From: Dillenia suffruticosa
Lineage: Eukaryota; Streptophyta; Magnoliopsida; Dilleniales; Dilleniaceae
Length of the DNA stretch: 64,000 nucleotides
NCBI GenBank assembly: GCA_033439265.1
Contig: JAVTVX010000020.1
Location: 1,183,001-1,247,000 of the forward strand
Reading direction: 5' to 3'
Every line of letters starts with the position of its first letter. The stretch's first letter is position 1. Below are positions 53,889 to 64,000 of the stretch, piece after piece. The notes below the pieces were generated by a model, which saw only the letters and a program-made list of their open reading frames with translations, had not been told where the DNA came from and ran no database searches. Position numbers and translations under genes: made by a program.

Positions 53889-55434
53889 GCTGAAACCACC
53901 CCACTTTAGGGTCCAGGGTCTGGGATTTTGGCTGGCAGAGGCATTGCTCCACATATTTTAATGAATAGAGCAGCCCGCCGAATTTTCAGTCGTCTTTTTT
54001 GGTTTTGTAATGGGGTTTGAGTGGGGGATGAACCCTTGACCTCTCAAGGCTTTCTACCACTTTCGGGAGCCGCCACAGAAGACAGGCTTTTATGGCACCA
54101 TGTGATTCTGGAATTCGTTTGCAGATGACATTAACCGATCAAAAGTATAGCCAATGAATAAGAAGCTCAAAAAGCATGAAGCTTCATATGGTATAATTTT
54201 AATTTTTTTTCCTATGTAACGTCTGTAATTGATGTGTCCGTCTATGTCATTATCCTCTGCTAATCGTGGGTTTTCCTTTTTTAAATTGTTAATGATACTC
54301 ATAAATCAAGTTGGTTATAAATATATTTTTGTTTTTTTGCTCCTGATTTTTTTTTTTTTTTTTTGTGATTTCCTTTAATTAGGTGGAAAAATTAATGGCC
54401 TGCACTTTTTTGTGTCTCTTAAATTTCATGCTTTAAGTAACTAAAATCCTTGGATTTTTGGGAAAGATTTCCCGCTTGTGAAGATTCCGGCCAAATCAAA
54501 AGAAACGCATATAGATCCTCCCTTCAAATTGAGAACTTCAAAAAGGGATATTTGCAATTTCGCTTGCAATCACAGAAGATGAGCCAAAATACCATTAAAA
54601 TAAGCCCTCAGGGACTAGGGTGATGGGTCTAAGCTACATAACTATATAGGGTTCAAACTAAACATTCCAAACATCTGTGAATTCAGCTTTAATCACTCTT
54701 TCCTTCCCTTTTTATAAAACAAAAAAAAGAGAAAAATTCAACTTCATCACCAATGTTTTTGAATGATTTCAGACTATTTGCTTTCCGAATTAGGCAGTTT
54801 CTCTTTTACAATTACTAATGGGACAGGATAGGTGGAGTGGTATTTCTATTTTCATCCTGTTATCCCATGACGGGGGCCGGGACTACTCAAAATTAAATTG
54901 TGAAGGGCACAAAACAAAAACATTGAATTCAGAAATTGATCAACTGGGTTTCTAAATTTGCATATGGCACCTGAAATAAATTTAGAATAAATAAAAGTAC
55001 TGATGAGGCAATTATGTCACTTATGCCTCTAAGGTAGATAAGCAAAAAGATGCTTCTTGTAAGTTGGAATTGTTTACTAAAGTCTTGACGCGGATGCGTA
55101 GCCTCATAAGTAAACAAATGTACTCCATGCGTTGGGTATGAGTTGAGATAGTCTCGTTATGTACTGAATTCCTACTCCCACCAATTATAACATCTCTGGT
55201 TCATGTGTGTAAACAAATGCATCTTTTCCCTCGTTCTCTTAGTATAAAAATTCTGTGCAATTTAACATAAGATACACAAGTGTGTTAATTTATCTGTCCT
55301 GTATAACAACTCCATTACTAGCAAGATTCTTTTTGACCCAATCGACTTCAGTGCAAAAGTTTGCTTACTAACAACTCCAGTTCTTTGCACCTACAAATAC
55401 ATTTGATACCCTCCTTGAATTCCTAACAATAGGA
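53889..55434. other. Spacer between expansin and peroxidase relic
   Basis: The start is the expansin 3' UTR. At about 54010-54080 a short stretch (ggatgaacccttgacctctc) looks like a reversed SINE head, but it is too short to call. The rest is AT-rich without a gene. Confidence 0.5.
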
Positions 55435-56804
55435 ATGGTTACCTTAATTGCCCAATTATTCGCACTCCTGGTGTGGTTTATTCTGTAAATGCGTTAAGCT
55501 TCAATTACTGTGATCACACGTGTCCTCAAGCTGAGTCAGTTGTTTCAAAAACTGTCAAGAAGGCTATGATGAATGACAAGACGGTCCCCGCAGCGTTACT
55601 TAGAATGCACTTCCATGATTGCTTCATTAGAGTAATCCCATTCTGTTTGGCTTTTCTTTTGGTTTTTTTGCTTAATTTCAATTTACAAGTCTTCTGATTG
55701 TTTGTTTAAATTTGAATTTGAATGGCTGTGATGCTTCTGTTTTGCTGAATTCAACAAGTAAAAATGAAGCGGAGAAAGACGGGACTCCAAACATATCACT
55801 GCATGCATTCTATGTCATTGACATTGCTAAAGAGGAAATTGAAGCTTCATGCCCTGGCGTGGTCTCTTGTGCTGACATATTGGCTTTCGCTGCAAGGGAT
55901 GCTGTTACTTTGGTAAAACCCCTCTTATCTACCCTAAATAATTAACAGAACTTTTCTAAAATCTCTGGTATTGATACCCACAGAAATGGTGGCTAGATAA
56001 ATATTGGTTATCTAAAATTTTACTACTAAAAAATTTTTGAAAGTTTTGGATGGTCTGTTTGTCATGGCTACCATCAAACGGCTATCATTCCCAAATGTAT
56101 CAATTCCTACAAAGATGCAAGAATAGCCCAAAAAATGATCATCTAAATACAATTGTTGGCAACATTTTTCAGTCTGGAGGTCCAACTTGGGATGTTCCAA
56201 AAGGAAGATTGGATGGAAGAATTTCAAAAGCTAGTGACACCCTATAACTGCCATTTCCAACTTTTAACATTTCTCAGCTACAGCAGAGTTTTGCCCAAAG
56301 AGGCCTTTCCTTAGATGACCTAGTAGCTCTCTCAGGTTCCACATTCAATCCTCTTTCTTCCTAAGCATTTCTTTTTAACAAAACAAATGGCCTAAAATTT
56401 GGTAGAAGCTCGTATATGTTCGAATTAGACGTGGGTGGACACACACTGGGATTCTCTCATTGTTCATCATTCCAAAACAGAATCCACAACTTTGACACTG
56501 CCCATGAGTTGATCAAACAATGCATACATAGTTTGCTGCGAGTCTACGAAGTGTTTGCCCAATGCACAACAGGGTGAAAAACGCAGGAGCAAACATGGAT
56601 ACACCCCAGTTGTATTTGACAATGCCTACTTCAAGCTGCTTTTGCAAGGGAAGGGTTTGTTCTCTTCCGATCAAGCTCTGCTAACAAATCGAAAGACTAA
56701 GGCGCTTAGAAGAATTTGAGAAGGCATTTGTGAAGGCCATGATCAGAATGAGTGGCATTACCGGTGGAAAAGAGATTAGGCACCACTGCAGAGGGGTCAG
56801 GTGA
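55435..56804 (+). pseudogene. PER64: Class III peroxidase, PER64-like, decayed
   Basis: The order of a secreted plant peroxidase is kept: signal-like MVTLIAQLFALLVWFIL, NALSFNYCDHTCPQAE, ALLRMHFHDCFIR (distal His site), [71 protein letters not shown] (proximal heme His), KNAGANMD and a final CRGVR. The whole line resembles Arabidopsis PER64. Defects: a frame change in the signal peptide, no AG acceptor before GCDAS or before GHTLG, a Gln-to-stop change (SDTL then stop then LPFPTFN), and further frame changes in exon 4. The live family oxidises phenolics in the wall with H2O2; this copy should not. Confidence 0.9.
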
Positions 56805-57923
56805 CTTAAACCTATTCTGGAAGCTGGGACATTCCCAGTATTGAGTGCTTGTGTTAGAGTCGTAGAAACAACAGAATTTTCGTGTATAATGCCAATTAGA
56901 GATCTGTCCGTGATTGTCTAATAATTGTGTTTATGATTGACTAATTATGATATCTGATTTGAATCAACTGTTGTTTTATTACATTTAGTAGCCCGTGGAG
57001 ATGCGACACATAAACTTGAATAAAATAATGAAAATCACTTCCGAAAGTATGTTCAGAAAGTTTTGGGTGATGAAAAATTTTGTTTTTATCTGGCATCTTA
57101 GTAAGACTGTGGTGGCGGGCGTACCCAAAAGTTACTATGAATCAAACCGGATATTGTATAATATGTGAAGATTCTCGTGACAATAACCAAGGGAGGTAAC
57201 AACGTTTGGATGTCACTCCAAACACCTTTTCGATTGGTTAATGAAAAAATAAACAAAAAAGAGAGAGAACAGGTGAAGTCTAGCATACAAATTTTCTGCA
57301 TCTAATTCTACCATTATAATATATATAAATACTGTTAGATTATGTTAAATATTGAATTGTATGCTTTCACATCTGTACAATGATTTCATATATACCGAAG
57401 AATTCTCTATATTTATGATATATATATATATATATAAATACTGTTAGATTATATTAAATTCCTTGATTTTTTTTAATTATATCCTCTATCAGTGATACTC
57501 AACCATATTTTTTATTAGGGCGTGAATAATAGTCAATTACGTATCATGATATATATTATGTTTGGGCGTGGTATGTATATATGTATATATTTTTTTTGCA
57601 TGGGATGGAAGGATCACCAACATAACTAGCTCTCTGATTTCAAAATTGCCACATAAAATCCGAATATTAATTTTTGTGCCTCGAATATGATGAATTAAAA
57701 GAATAAGGACATCAAAAATACGGGTTTCTTAACTCAATTCTTGTGAATGTAGCGGTAAAATACTATATTTTATTAATTATAAATTTCAAGTTTAATTTAT
57801 GAAAATGAAGGAACGGAATTTGAGAGAATCAATCCTTTAATAGATTTCATAATACTCGAATCAGATTAATCAGATAAAATTCAGATATCGATGTACGATA
57901 AATAATCAATTTATAACGATAAC

Positions 57924-57972
<49 letters not shown>

Positions 57973-58192
57973 TGGCTCTGGGGCATCCGATAATTATAAA
58001 ATGGACTTCTTAGGGGGGCCAAAGTCGTCAGTTATGGGCCTAAATGGCCCACGGCGTTGCATTTACGGGCTCTAAACTTAATTAGGGTAAGCTCAAGCCT
58101 AGGTTTACAACAACCATACGGAGAAGACAGTATCAACACAGACCTTTTAAATCTGTAAGGAGGGACGAACCCTGAAGACTTTCCCGAACAAT
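56805..58192. other. Spacer with SINE-like relic and AAT repeat
   Basis: Mostly AT-rich. Around 57850-57900 gaatcagattaatcagat and ttcagatatcgatg resemble the middle of the SINE family seen at 366 and 62090, and an AAT microsatellite (57924-57970) follows where a tail would be. The last 150 bases are the leader of the Abitram-like gene. Confidence 0.45.
57924..57970. repeat. (AAT)n microsatellite
   Basis: About 15 AAT units, directly right of a SINE-like stretch. Confidence 0.95.
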
Positions 58193-60234
58193 ATGGAAGT
58201 CGACAAATCAAGAAATCCAGAAATTAATGGCAATCAAACCGTGGTCGCTCCTTCTTCGTTGAATTCAAATCGAGATCGAGTTGTTGAAGAAGAAGAAGGT
58301 GATTCGGAAGAAGAGTTGCGAAGACTTCTAATTCCCAATGTTGATGATCTTCCCTTAACTCCTCTTTCTGCTATTCAGACTAACTTCGTCAGCTATTTCG
58401 CTCCAGGTTCTTTTCCCAATTCACTTAAACTTTCACCCAAGCCTTAAAACCTAATTCGGGGTTCTCAATTTAATGTCGATTTTTTTTTTTTTTCAGATTT
58501 TATGAAGCCAGGGCATGATCAGTACGTTTATCGTCACGCCAATGGGTACCTATTCAACTCCCTCTCTCTCTTTAGAAGTATAATTTTGGATTGGGTTTTC
58601 ATTTTACCTCTCTTTTGTGTGTTTGGTTTACATTAATACTCTTACCGGTGGATACTGCCACAAAATGGGCGTTTACTTCCTTTTGGTTTCTCTGTTTATG
58701 ACGTTTGAGGAGCATTTCGAGTTTCTATACTTTATTAACAATTCTCATTCCTTTCTAGTTTTTCTTAGAATAAAAACTACTTTGATCAAATAGAGTGTTT
58801 ACCAATTTGTGCATGTAATCTTCTATCGAGTCCATTGCAAAGTTGTCATAAGAAGTTGAGAATCTCAGTGTCCTGTCCTTTGCAATTCCTCTCTCACTCT
58901 CTTTCACTCTCTCTGTGGATGCGATAAAATTGAACTGTATATTACTTTTCGTGAAAAGGTTGTGCGTAATTGGATTGGCTCCAACACACGTAGCACTGAA
59001 AGAGAAAGGAGGTGTGACAGCGGTTGATTTCAATGTTGGGAAATCTGATCGCAGTGGTATTAAGGTTACTGGAAAGCGGAAGAGAGTATGTGTTTCTTCT
59101 CTCTCATTTGATGTTAAAAGAAGGAAATTGATATTTGCTGATGTTTTCCCTTTTTCTTTGGACATCCATCTGAGCCATTGTTATATGGGTGAAATCCTAT
59201 TAAAAAACGTAGTTCCTGTAACTGTTTGTTGATATTTCTTAGGTTAAATTTTGCAACTTAAGCACGAAGTTTCAATTATCTTTCTATTTGTAATTAGGAC
59301 ATGGTATTGGTTACTATGTACTAAATGGAAATGGGATCTGTAGTTGTTGGTAAACAGCCAATGATTTGTTGTCTGCTTATGTGGTCAAAGTGCCTTGCCT
59401 TATAATTCATCAAGTCTTGTATATGAACTCTTTCATAGCCGAACCTAATCTTTGGGGCCAAGATTTTTAGTTGAGTACCTCTTGCAAGTGTTGTTTCATC
59501 TACCGCATGCAGTTATGCATTTGGCAAAGAATGCAGATGATGGCGATGTTGTTTTATGCAGAATGCACAGCATTTTGACTCAAACACTTCATTGTGTAGA
59601 GTGTGCTCTGGTGATTCTTCCTACATTGTGAGGTTTGGGTTCCTCTCATTATCTACCCCATTTGATGGGGCACATACTTGGATTCGGTTTTCTTTTTCCC
59701 TTCATCAGGGTTCAAGAGTCTAAGGTTTGGTTTTGGTTGATTATTTTAATGCAGGTGTTGTGTAAAAGGATCTCTACTTGAAGTGAATGATAGGTTAATC
59801 AAGCAGCCTGGATTGCTTAATACGTCTGTAAGAGTTGTTTCATTTTGACAATCTTTAAACGAGCATAGCTGATGTTAGGAGACTAAAATCTTCAGCATTT
59901 GTCCTTCAAACAATTTATTGGCCACTTTCATATTGCAGTTTATGTGATCCCTTGTTCGGTTGTTGACTTTGTGGTGTGTATTTTTGTCTTGAAAATTTAT
60001 AACTAGTTCTACTCCACATGCCGTTTTCATATTGGCCATTTTTAATTCAACATTTTTCAACCATCTCCTCTCTCTGAACCAATTCAAAAAAACTTATACC
60101 CAGTTCTACATGCATTGCAGGCGGATAGGGAAGGATACATTGCAATTATCATGCCAAAACCAGCGGACTGGCTCAAGATAAAAGATTCATTACTTGGGCT
60201 CGAAGATTACAAAAAATTGAGAGGGCTCTGTTGA
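58193..60234 (+). CDS. Abitram (FAM206/Simiate)-like protein
   Basis: Six exons: 58193-58406, 58497-58545, 58959-59085, 59562-59632, 59755-59827 and 60121-60234, in frame for 215 aa. An acidic N-terminus (VEEEEGDSEEELRRLL) is followed by the conserved core: DQYVYRHANGLCVIGLAP, GDSSYIVRCCVKGSLLEVN, DREGYIAIIMPKPADWLK and a C-terminal helix. This matches the FAM206/Abitram family, which has a lipoyl/H-protein-like fold. In animals it is an actin-binding transcription modulator; the plant role is not established. All introns are GT-AG. The stop comes soon after the core, as in relatives. The gene looks intact. Confidence 0.9.
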
Positions 60235-60708
60235 CATCGTGGCGGGTATTTTCATTTGGAAAATTTATCACCCCACCCCCAAAATAACACCCTCCCCTAA
60301 AAGCTAACCAAAAAGGGGGGGCCTTCCCCTAAGGTGTGTACATTATGTTTGCTCGTATGATACAAAATTATTGGTATGCGGAAGAGCAAATAGTTCTTCA
60401 TGGGAAGGCTTAGCATTTTCCTGCTGTTTTCCAGATTAACTTGGATGATGTCTGGTACATCTAAATGAAACTTCCGGGAATTGCAGCCAAACTAGAATAG
60501 GGAGAGAGAGAGAGAGATACGTGTCATTTTTTACGAAGTTGGTACTATGAAATACTGTTTACACAAAAATGGAAAATCTGATAAGCAGAACTTACAAAAG
60601 GGTCTCGGCTCCTATTACCTTCTGACGTCTGGTAAAAAGGAAAAAACCACTTTCCCTCCCTCTCATTTTCCTCTCTAATCACTTTTATTTTTTATTTTTT
60701 ATTTTCTT
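60235..60708. other. 3' flank of the Abitram-like gene
   Basis: The likely 3' UTR and short spacer, with short C-, A- and G-runs and a GA run near 60501-60517. No gene is seen. Confidence 0.5.
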
Positions 60709-61570
60709 TTGGACTCTGCCTCCGAAACCCTTCGTCACAAACCAACCTCCCCCCCCCCCCAAAAAAAAAAGACGCTGAAAGATGAGCTTGTGCCGGTTCT
60801 GAATCTGTTCAGCTCTCAAGTCAGAGACTCAAAAGACCAGTCACTGAACAGATTGATTGGTAAGATAATTGCTCCTATACTTATTGACCCTTCAAAGGTG
60901 AAATCCATTCTATAAAGATCATGGAAATTAACGGCTAAATCTGGGTTCTCTATTAAAAAATTATAAGCCTATCTCTACGTTCTCACCTTCAACTACTTCG
61001 ACGACCTGAAAGGCATTCTGTCAAATTCTCCGGACAATGTTTTCGCGACTATTTGTTGGTTTTGAAAGGATGATACCCCGTCCAAACTTTAAAAGGGGTC
61101 GACCTTGGTTGTTCCAAATGTGGGCTCTGGGTCCAGGTTCATAATCTCCCGCCAAAATACATGACCAAATCGTCTACCGTCTATATCGATAACTGGATTG
61201 GTGAGCTTGAAGAAGATGACCGGAGAGGAAAAGGGGGTGAGGTAGAGAGTGGGAGACCATTTTTGAGAGTCAAGGTTCAAGTCAGCGTCACCGAGCCACT
61301 CCCGCGTGGGTTTTATCTTAAGCGCAACCAGATTTTCAGCAATCGGGTTTGGATTCGGTCAAGTGTGAGAGACTGCCTCTTGTTTTCAGAATGGGAGGAT
61401 AGGGCATGAACAGAGTATGTTTGTACGGTCAATATGAGCGCAGAAGATATGGCCGTGGTTAAAAGCGATGGATGTGCGCAAGCCATCGTCTCCGGTGTCG
61501 TCGCCGCAGCGTGGTCGGCAGGAGAAAGCGGTTGGACTGGCACTTCAGCCTTCTGCGGTCTCTGCTCCAC
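60709..61570 (+). mobile_element. LINE ORF1-like relic (DUF4283 and zinc-knuckle type)
   Basis: Fragments in shifting frames follow the order of the plant L1 ORF1-like protein: LNRLIGKIIAPILIDPSKV, a tryptophan helix (RSWKLTAKSGFS), WVQVHNLPPKYMTKSS, a loop ending in FLRVKVQVSVTEPLPRGFYL and a knuckle relic with CFQNGRIGH. There are several stops and frame changes, so it is inactive. No reverse transcriptase is seen downstream. The same domain pair also occurs in single host-gene copies, so LINE origin is likely but not proven. Confidence 0.7.
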
Positions 61571-62073
61571 CTTGTGATGATTCTGATTCGGACAATGGCA
61601 AGGTCTCGTTCTCCCCCTGGATTTACTTTGTGCCCAACTTTGCCCGTTTCAATATTCTTTTCAATCGCTTTAATTGGTCGCGGGCTGGATCATCCTCTTG
61701 TTGGGCTCCTTTGGGTCATCATGGGCCTGGCCCATTTAAGCCTATTCAGAATCGGAGCCTGTGATTGAAACGGAGCAATCTGAGAGGGTGGAGCCCGGGG
61801 AAGGATGTGGACCTCTAGTTGTGATTGGGATCAGGTGCACACCCAGAGGAAAAGAGGACTGTTTTCATGACCTGCGTCCTCATGCGATTTTTCTGGGTTA
61901 TGACCCTTTTTCTTCATGGTTTAATTTTAGAGTGCTTGCTATTTCTCTGTCTTATTTTTTTTCTTCCAGCTAAAAAGGCTTGGTTTTTGTTATCTTTTAA
62001 TATCATACAGGAGACCTATTAATGCTTCACCTAGTTAATTCCAGAGTTTTAAGAGATACCGATCATGGATATC
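61571..62073. other. Spacer, possible continuation of the LINE relic
   Basis: Balanced base composition with short open stretches but no recognisable domain. It may be the low-complexity tail that follows the knuckle in ORF1-like proteins. Confidence 0.4.
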
Positions 62074-62320
62074 AACATGAGAAGGGGAACCAACACTTGT
62101 TGGTGTAGGTGGGTGGACACCTTCATCCCTTAATCGGGTCTAGAGTTCGACTCTCCCTGGATACAGAAAAAATAATGTTGGGAGACCTATCCCAGTCAGA
62201 CCCTACAACAATCGATCCAGATTAGTCAGACGAAATTTCAGATACTGGATGGTGGCCAAACCAAGGTAAAAAAAAAAAAAAAAAAAAAAAAAAGAAAAAA
62301 AAGAAACATGAGAAGGGGAA
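62074..62320 (+). mobile_element. tRNA-derived SINE with perfect target-site duplication (copy 2)
   Basis: The 16-bp sequence aacatgagaaggggaa occurs at 62074-62089 and again at 62305-62320. Between them lie a tRNA-like head with box B (agagttcgactctcc), the family middle (cgatccagattagtcagacg) and an A-rich tail (about 62269-62304). The perfect flanking repeat and long tail suggest a fairly recent insertion. Confidence 0.88.
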
Positions 62321-62765
62321 AGAAATGACCAAGACTTTTGGTTCTTATTTGGATTTCTTAACTCTGCTAAAGGTCCTCGTTTAAATCTTATGTTTCTCCC
62401 TCTTTCACAGCAAGAAATTGAAAAATTATAATATTACTAATACTAATAATTACTTTCGAAAAACGAGATGGAGAAAAAATATATAAGTGAAGAACAAAGA
62501 AAAATGAAGGAATTAATGATTTTTCTCTCTTGCCAAGCCAGGATTGAAGAAAAAAACAAAACAAAACACACACACTATACACACAAAATGGAACAAAGAA
62601 AAGTGAAGGAATTAATGAATTCTCTCGAATTAGTACAGAACCTTTGTATTACTAGACCATAGGAAAAGTTAATTTCTAGATTGCTAGCTAGGTTTCTGGT
62701 TACCTGATCTGAGACTATCAAAGAGAGGAGGGTAAGGGGCACACAATTCAACAGCTGATCTTTAT
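62321..62765. other. 3' flank of the UPF0496 gene
   Basis: The short interval between the SINE and the stop codon of the minus-strand gene, probably including its 3' UTR. No other feature is seen. Confidence 0.5.
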
Positions 62766-63861
62766 CTAGTGCTGAGTTGGCACCATTATTTCTTGCAAGA
62801 CCAGCCTTCTTGATCTGTTTATGGTGAGAAAACACAAGTGGATATGCTCCTCAAGCTCTTCCAACTGCTCCAAAAAACTTGTGTCGTGAGAATTGAATTC
62901 CTTCACAACCTCCTTCAACACCGGAGTGCTCGTTCCATTTGCGACACAAATGCCAGCAACAGACTTGTAATGCTCTGCCTCATCTTGCAATCTGCTCACA
63001 AGCCGGCTCATAGTGTCAAAATCCTTTATCAATATATAAATCCCTCTTGCAGCGGCATCAAGCTGTGAACCAAGCCTTCTCTGAATCAACCCTCTTCTCC
63101 AAAGCCCTCGGTGACGGTGAAGGACCACCTGATTAACCCTCTTACTGCACATACATAATCCTACCACAACTGATGTTGCTAGAATGCCAACCACGCTATG
63201 TGCTGCGAAGACTAGCAATGCAGTTATAAGTATGCTATATGATACTATTAAACTTAATCCAAAGGCCTTCCGGCAAAACTTGGCAAGTTCTGATCTTCTT
63301 CTAATTTTCTTGGCCTTGGATGTTAATCTTTGGAGTAGGAATCCATATCTTTCATGAATTTCATTGAATTGCTTTGGACTAATAGTTGATAATGGGTTGC
63401 TGAGCTCTGTGAATGAAGCGAGTTCTCCGTGTATAGCATGGCATTGATCATTCGTGCAGTCGACTTCTTCATTTTGCACTCTTTTGGCCAACTTGATTAC
63501 CCTTTCAATTCTTCGATGATTGGCACGTGTTTGGTGAATGCTTCGGAGGATTATTTCACATGTAGTGCATGCTTCTGAGGTGGCCTTGAAGTAATCGATG
63601 AGAAGGCAGTGTGGATCATGGGTTTCAATCATGTTGTCTAGGGTTTCTTGTTGGGGTTCGAGCAGGTATTGAGAGAGATGCATGTCGAGAGGAAGAGAAG
63701 AAGATGAGAGAAGTCTATCAATGCTTACTCCACCGATCTTGTCTTCAACTTTGCTCCACATTTCTGAGTATGACCTTGTTCTAAACGCTTTCATGTATTC
63801 TTCATTGACATTTGACGCGCTGCCCAAGCTATTACTTTGGCTTTCCTCTTGAGCTTCATTA
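62766..63861 (-). CDS. UPF0496 (DUF677) family protein, 3' exon, gene continues past right edge
   Basis: One long exon on the minus strand follows an acceptor (gattttcag|gtaatg) near 63862 and reads NEAQEESQSNSLGSASNVNEEYMKAFRTRSY onward in two parts to a stop at 62766. VNEEYMKAFRTRSY and the following YFKATSEACTTCE region are typical of UPF0496. Two adjacent hydrophobic stretches (SLIVSYSILITALLVFAA, then HSVVGILATSVVVGLC) form a membrane hairpin in the middle. The C-terminus is helical (FLEQLEELEEHIHLCF). An upstream exon with the N-terminus must lie beyond 64000. Although an ATG exists at 63827, the frame is open upstream to the acceptor, so that ATG is probably internal. The function of the family is not well known. 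Confidence 0.92.
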
Positions 63862-64000
63862 CCTGAAAATCATAAGATTAATTATTTGGATCCCCAAAAA
63901 TAAAAAATCAATTAAAGGAAACTACAAAACCCCTTATCATCAGCAAATCAATTCTCCTAAAAAAAGAAAGAAAAATAGAAGACGCTACAAAATCATTCAA

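Noticed and set aside
62090-62180. Possible tRNA gene from the box-B-like motif
   Set aside because: No cloverleaf closes, the head is diverged, and the A-rich tail with flanking duplications fits a SINE.

Overview
This window is nuclear DNA of a flowering plant, very probably a core eudicot. The genes are split by AT-rich GT-AG introns and encode plant-specific families: alpha-expansin, an ATL-type RING-H2 protein, NEP1-interacting-protein-like RING proteins, UPF0496, a class III peroxidase relic and a PPR-DYW relic. Spacers are very AT-rich and hold SINE-, MITE- and LTR-derived debris. All calls were made by eye from the sequence and its translations; no database search was run, and the species cannot be fixed from this.

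Layout, left to right. A RING-H2 gene of the NEP1-interacting-protein type (plus strand, 1270-2632) is followed by a complete 14-exon gene for V-type proton ATPase subunit B (minus strand, 10688-4948, 488 aa). From about 13 to 31 kb lies an accessory block: the 3' part of a dead nucleoredoxin gene, then two head-to-tail copies of a roughly 8 kb unit (about 14.08-22.08 kb and 22.40-30.40 kb). Each unit carries nucleoredoxin exon 1, a Copia remnant, a RING gene related to the first one, a MITE-like element and a piece of a small LTR element. In the second unit a segment of about 470 bp is itself triplicated. A further nucleoredoxin piece sits in the join between the units, so the duplication and the death of that gene are physically linked.

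The right half is ordinary gene space: an intronless ATL23-like E3 ligase (minus, 33.5-33.9 kb), a decayed PPR-DYW gene (minus, 37.1-38.5 kb), a strongly pyrimidine-rich tract (40.2-40.8 kb), an ALBA-type RGG-rich nucleic-acid-binding protein (plus, 41.4-44.4 kb), an FAD monooxygenase (plus, 47.5-51.2 kb) with a transposon-like insert in its third intron, an alpha-expansin (plus, 52.9-53.9 kb), a PER64-like peroxidase pseudogene (plus, 55.4-56.8 kb), an Abitram/FAM206-like gene (plus, 58.2-60.2 kb), a LINE ORF1-like relic, a young-looking SINE with target-site duplications, and the 3' part of a UPF0496 gene that runs off the right edge (minus).

The genes do not form a common pathway. The points most worth following are the 8 kb tandem duplication with its dismembered nucleoredoxin gene, the apparently shifted splice acceptor in the two duplicated RING genes, a GC-AG intron in the V-ATPase gene, CT microsatellites at the 5' ends of introns in three loci, and the repeat-rich insert in the monooxygenase intron. 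I did not find a convincing undescribed multi-gene system.
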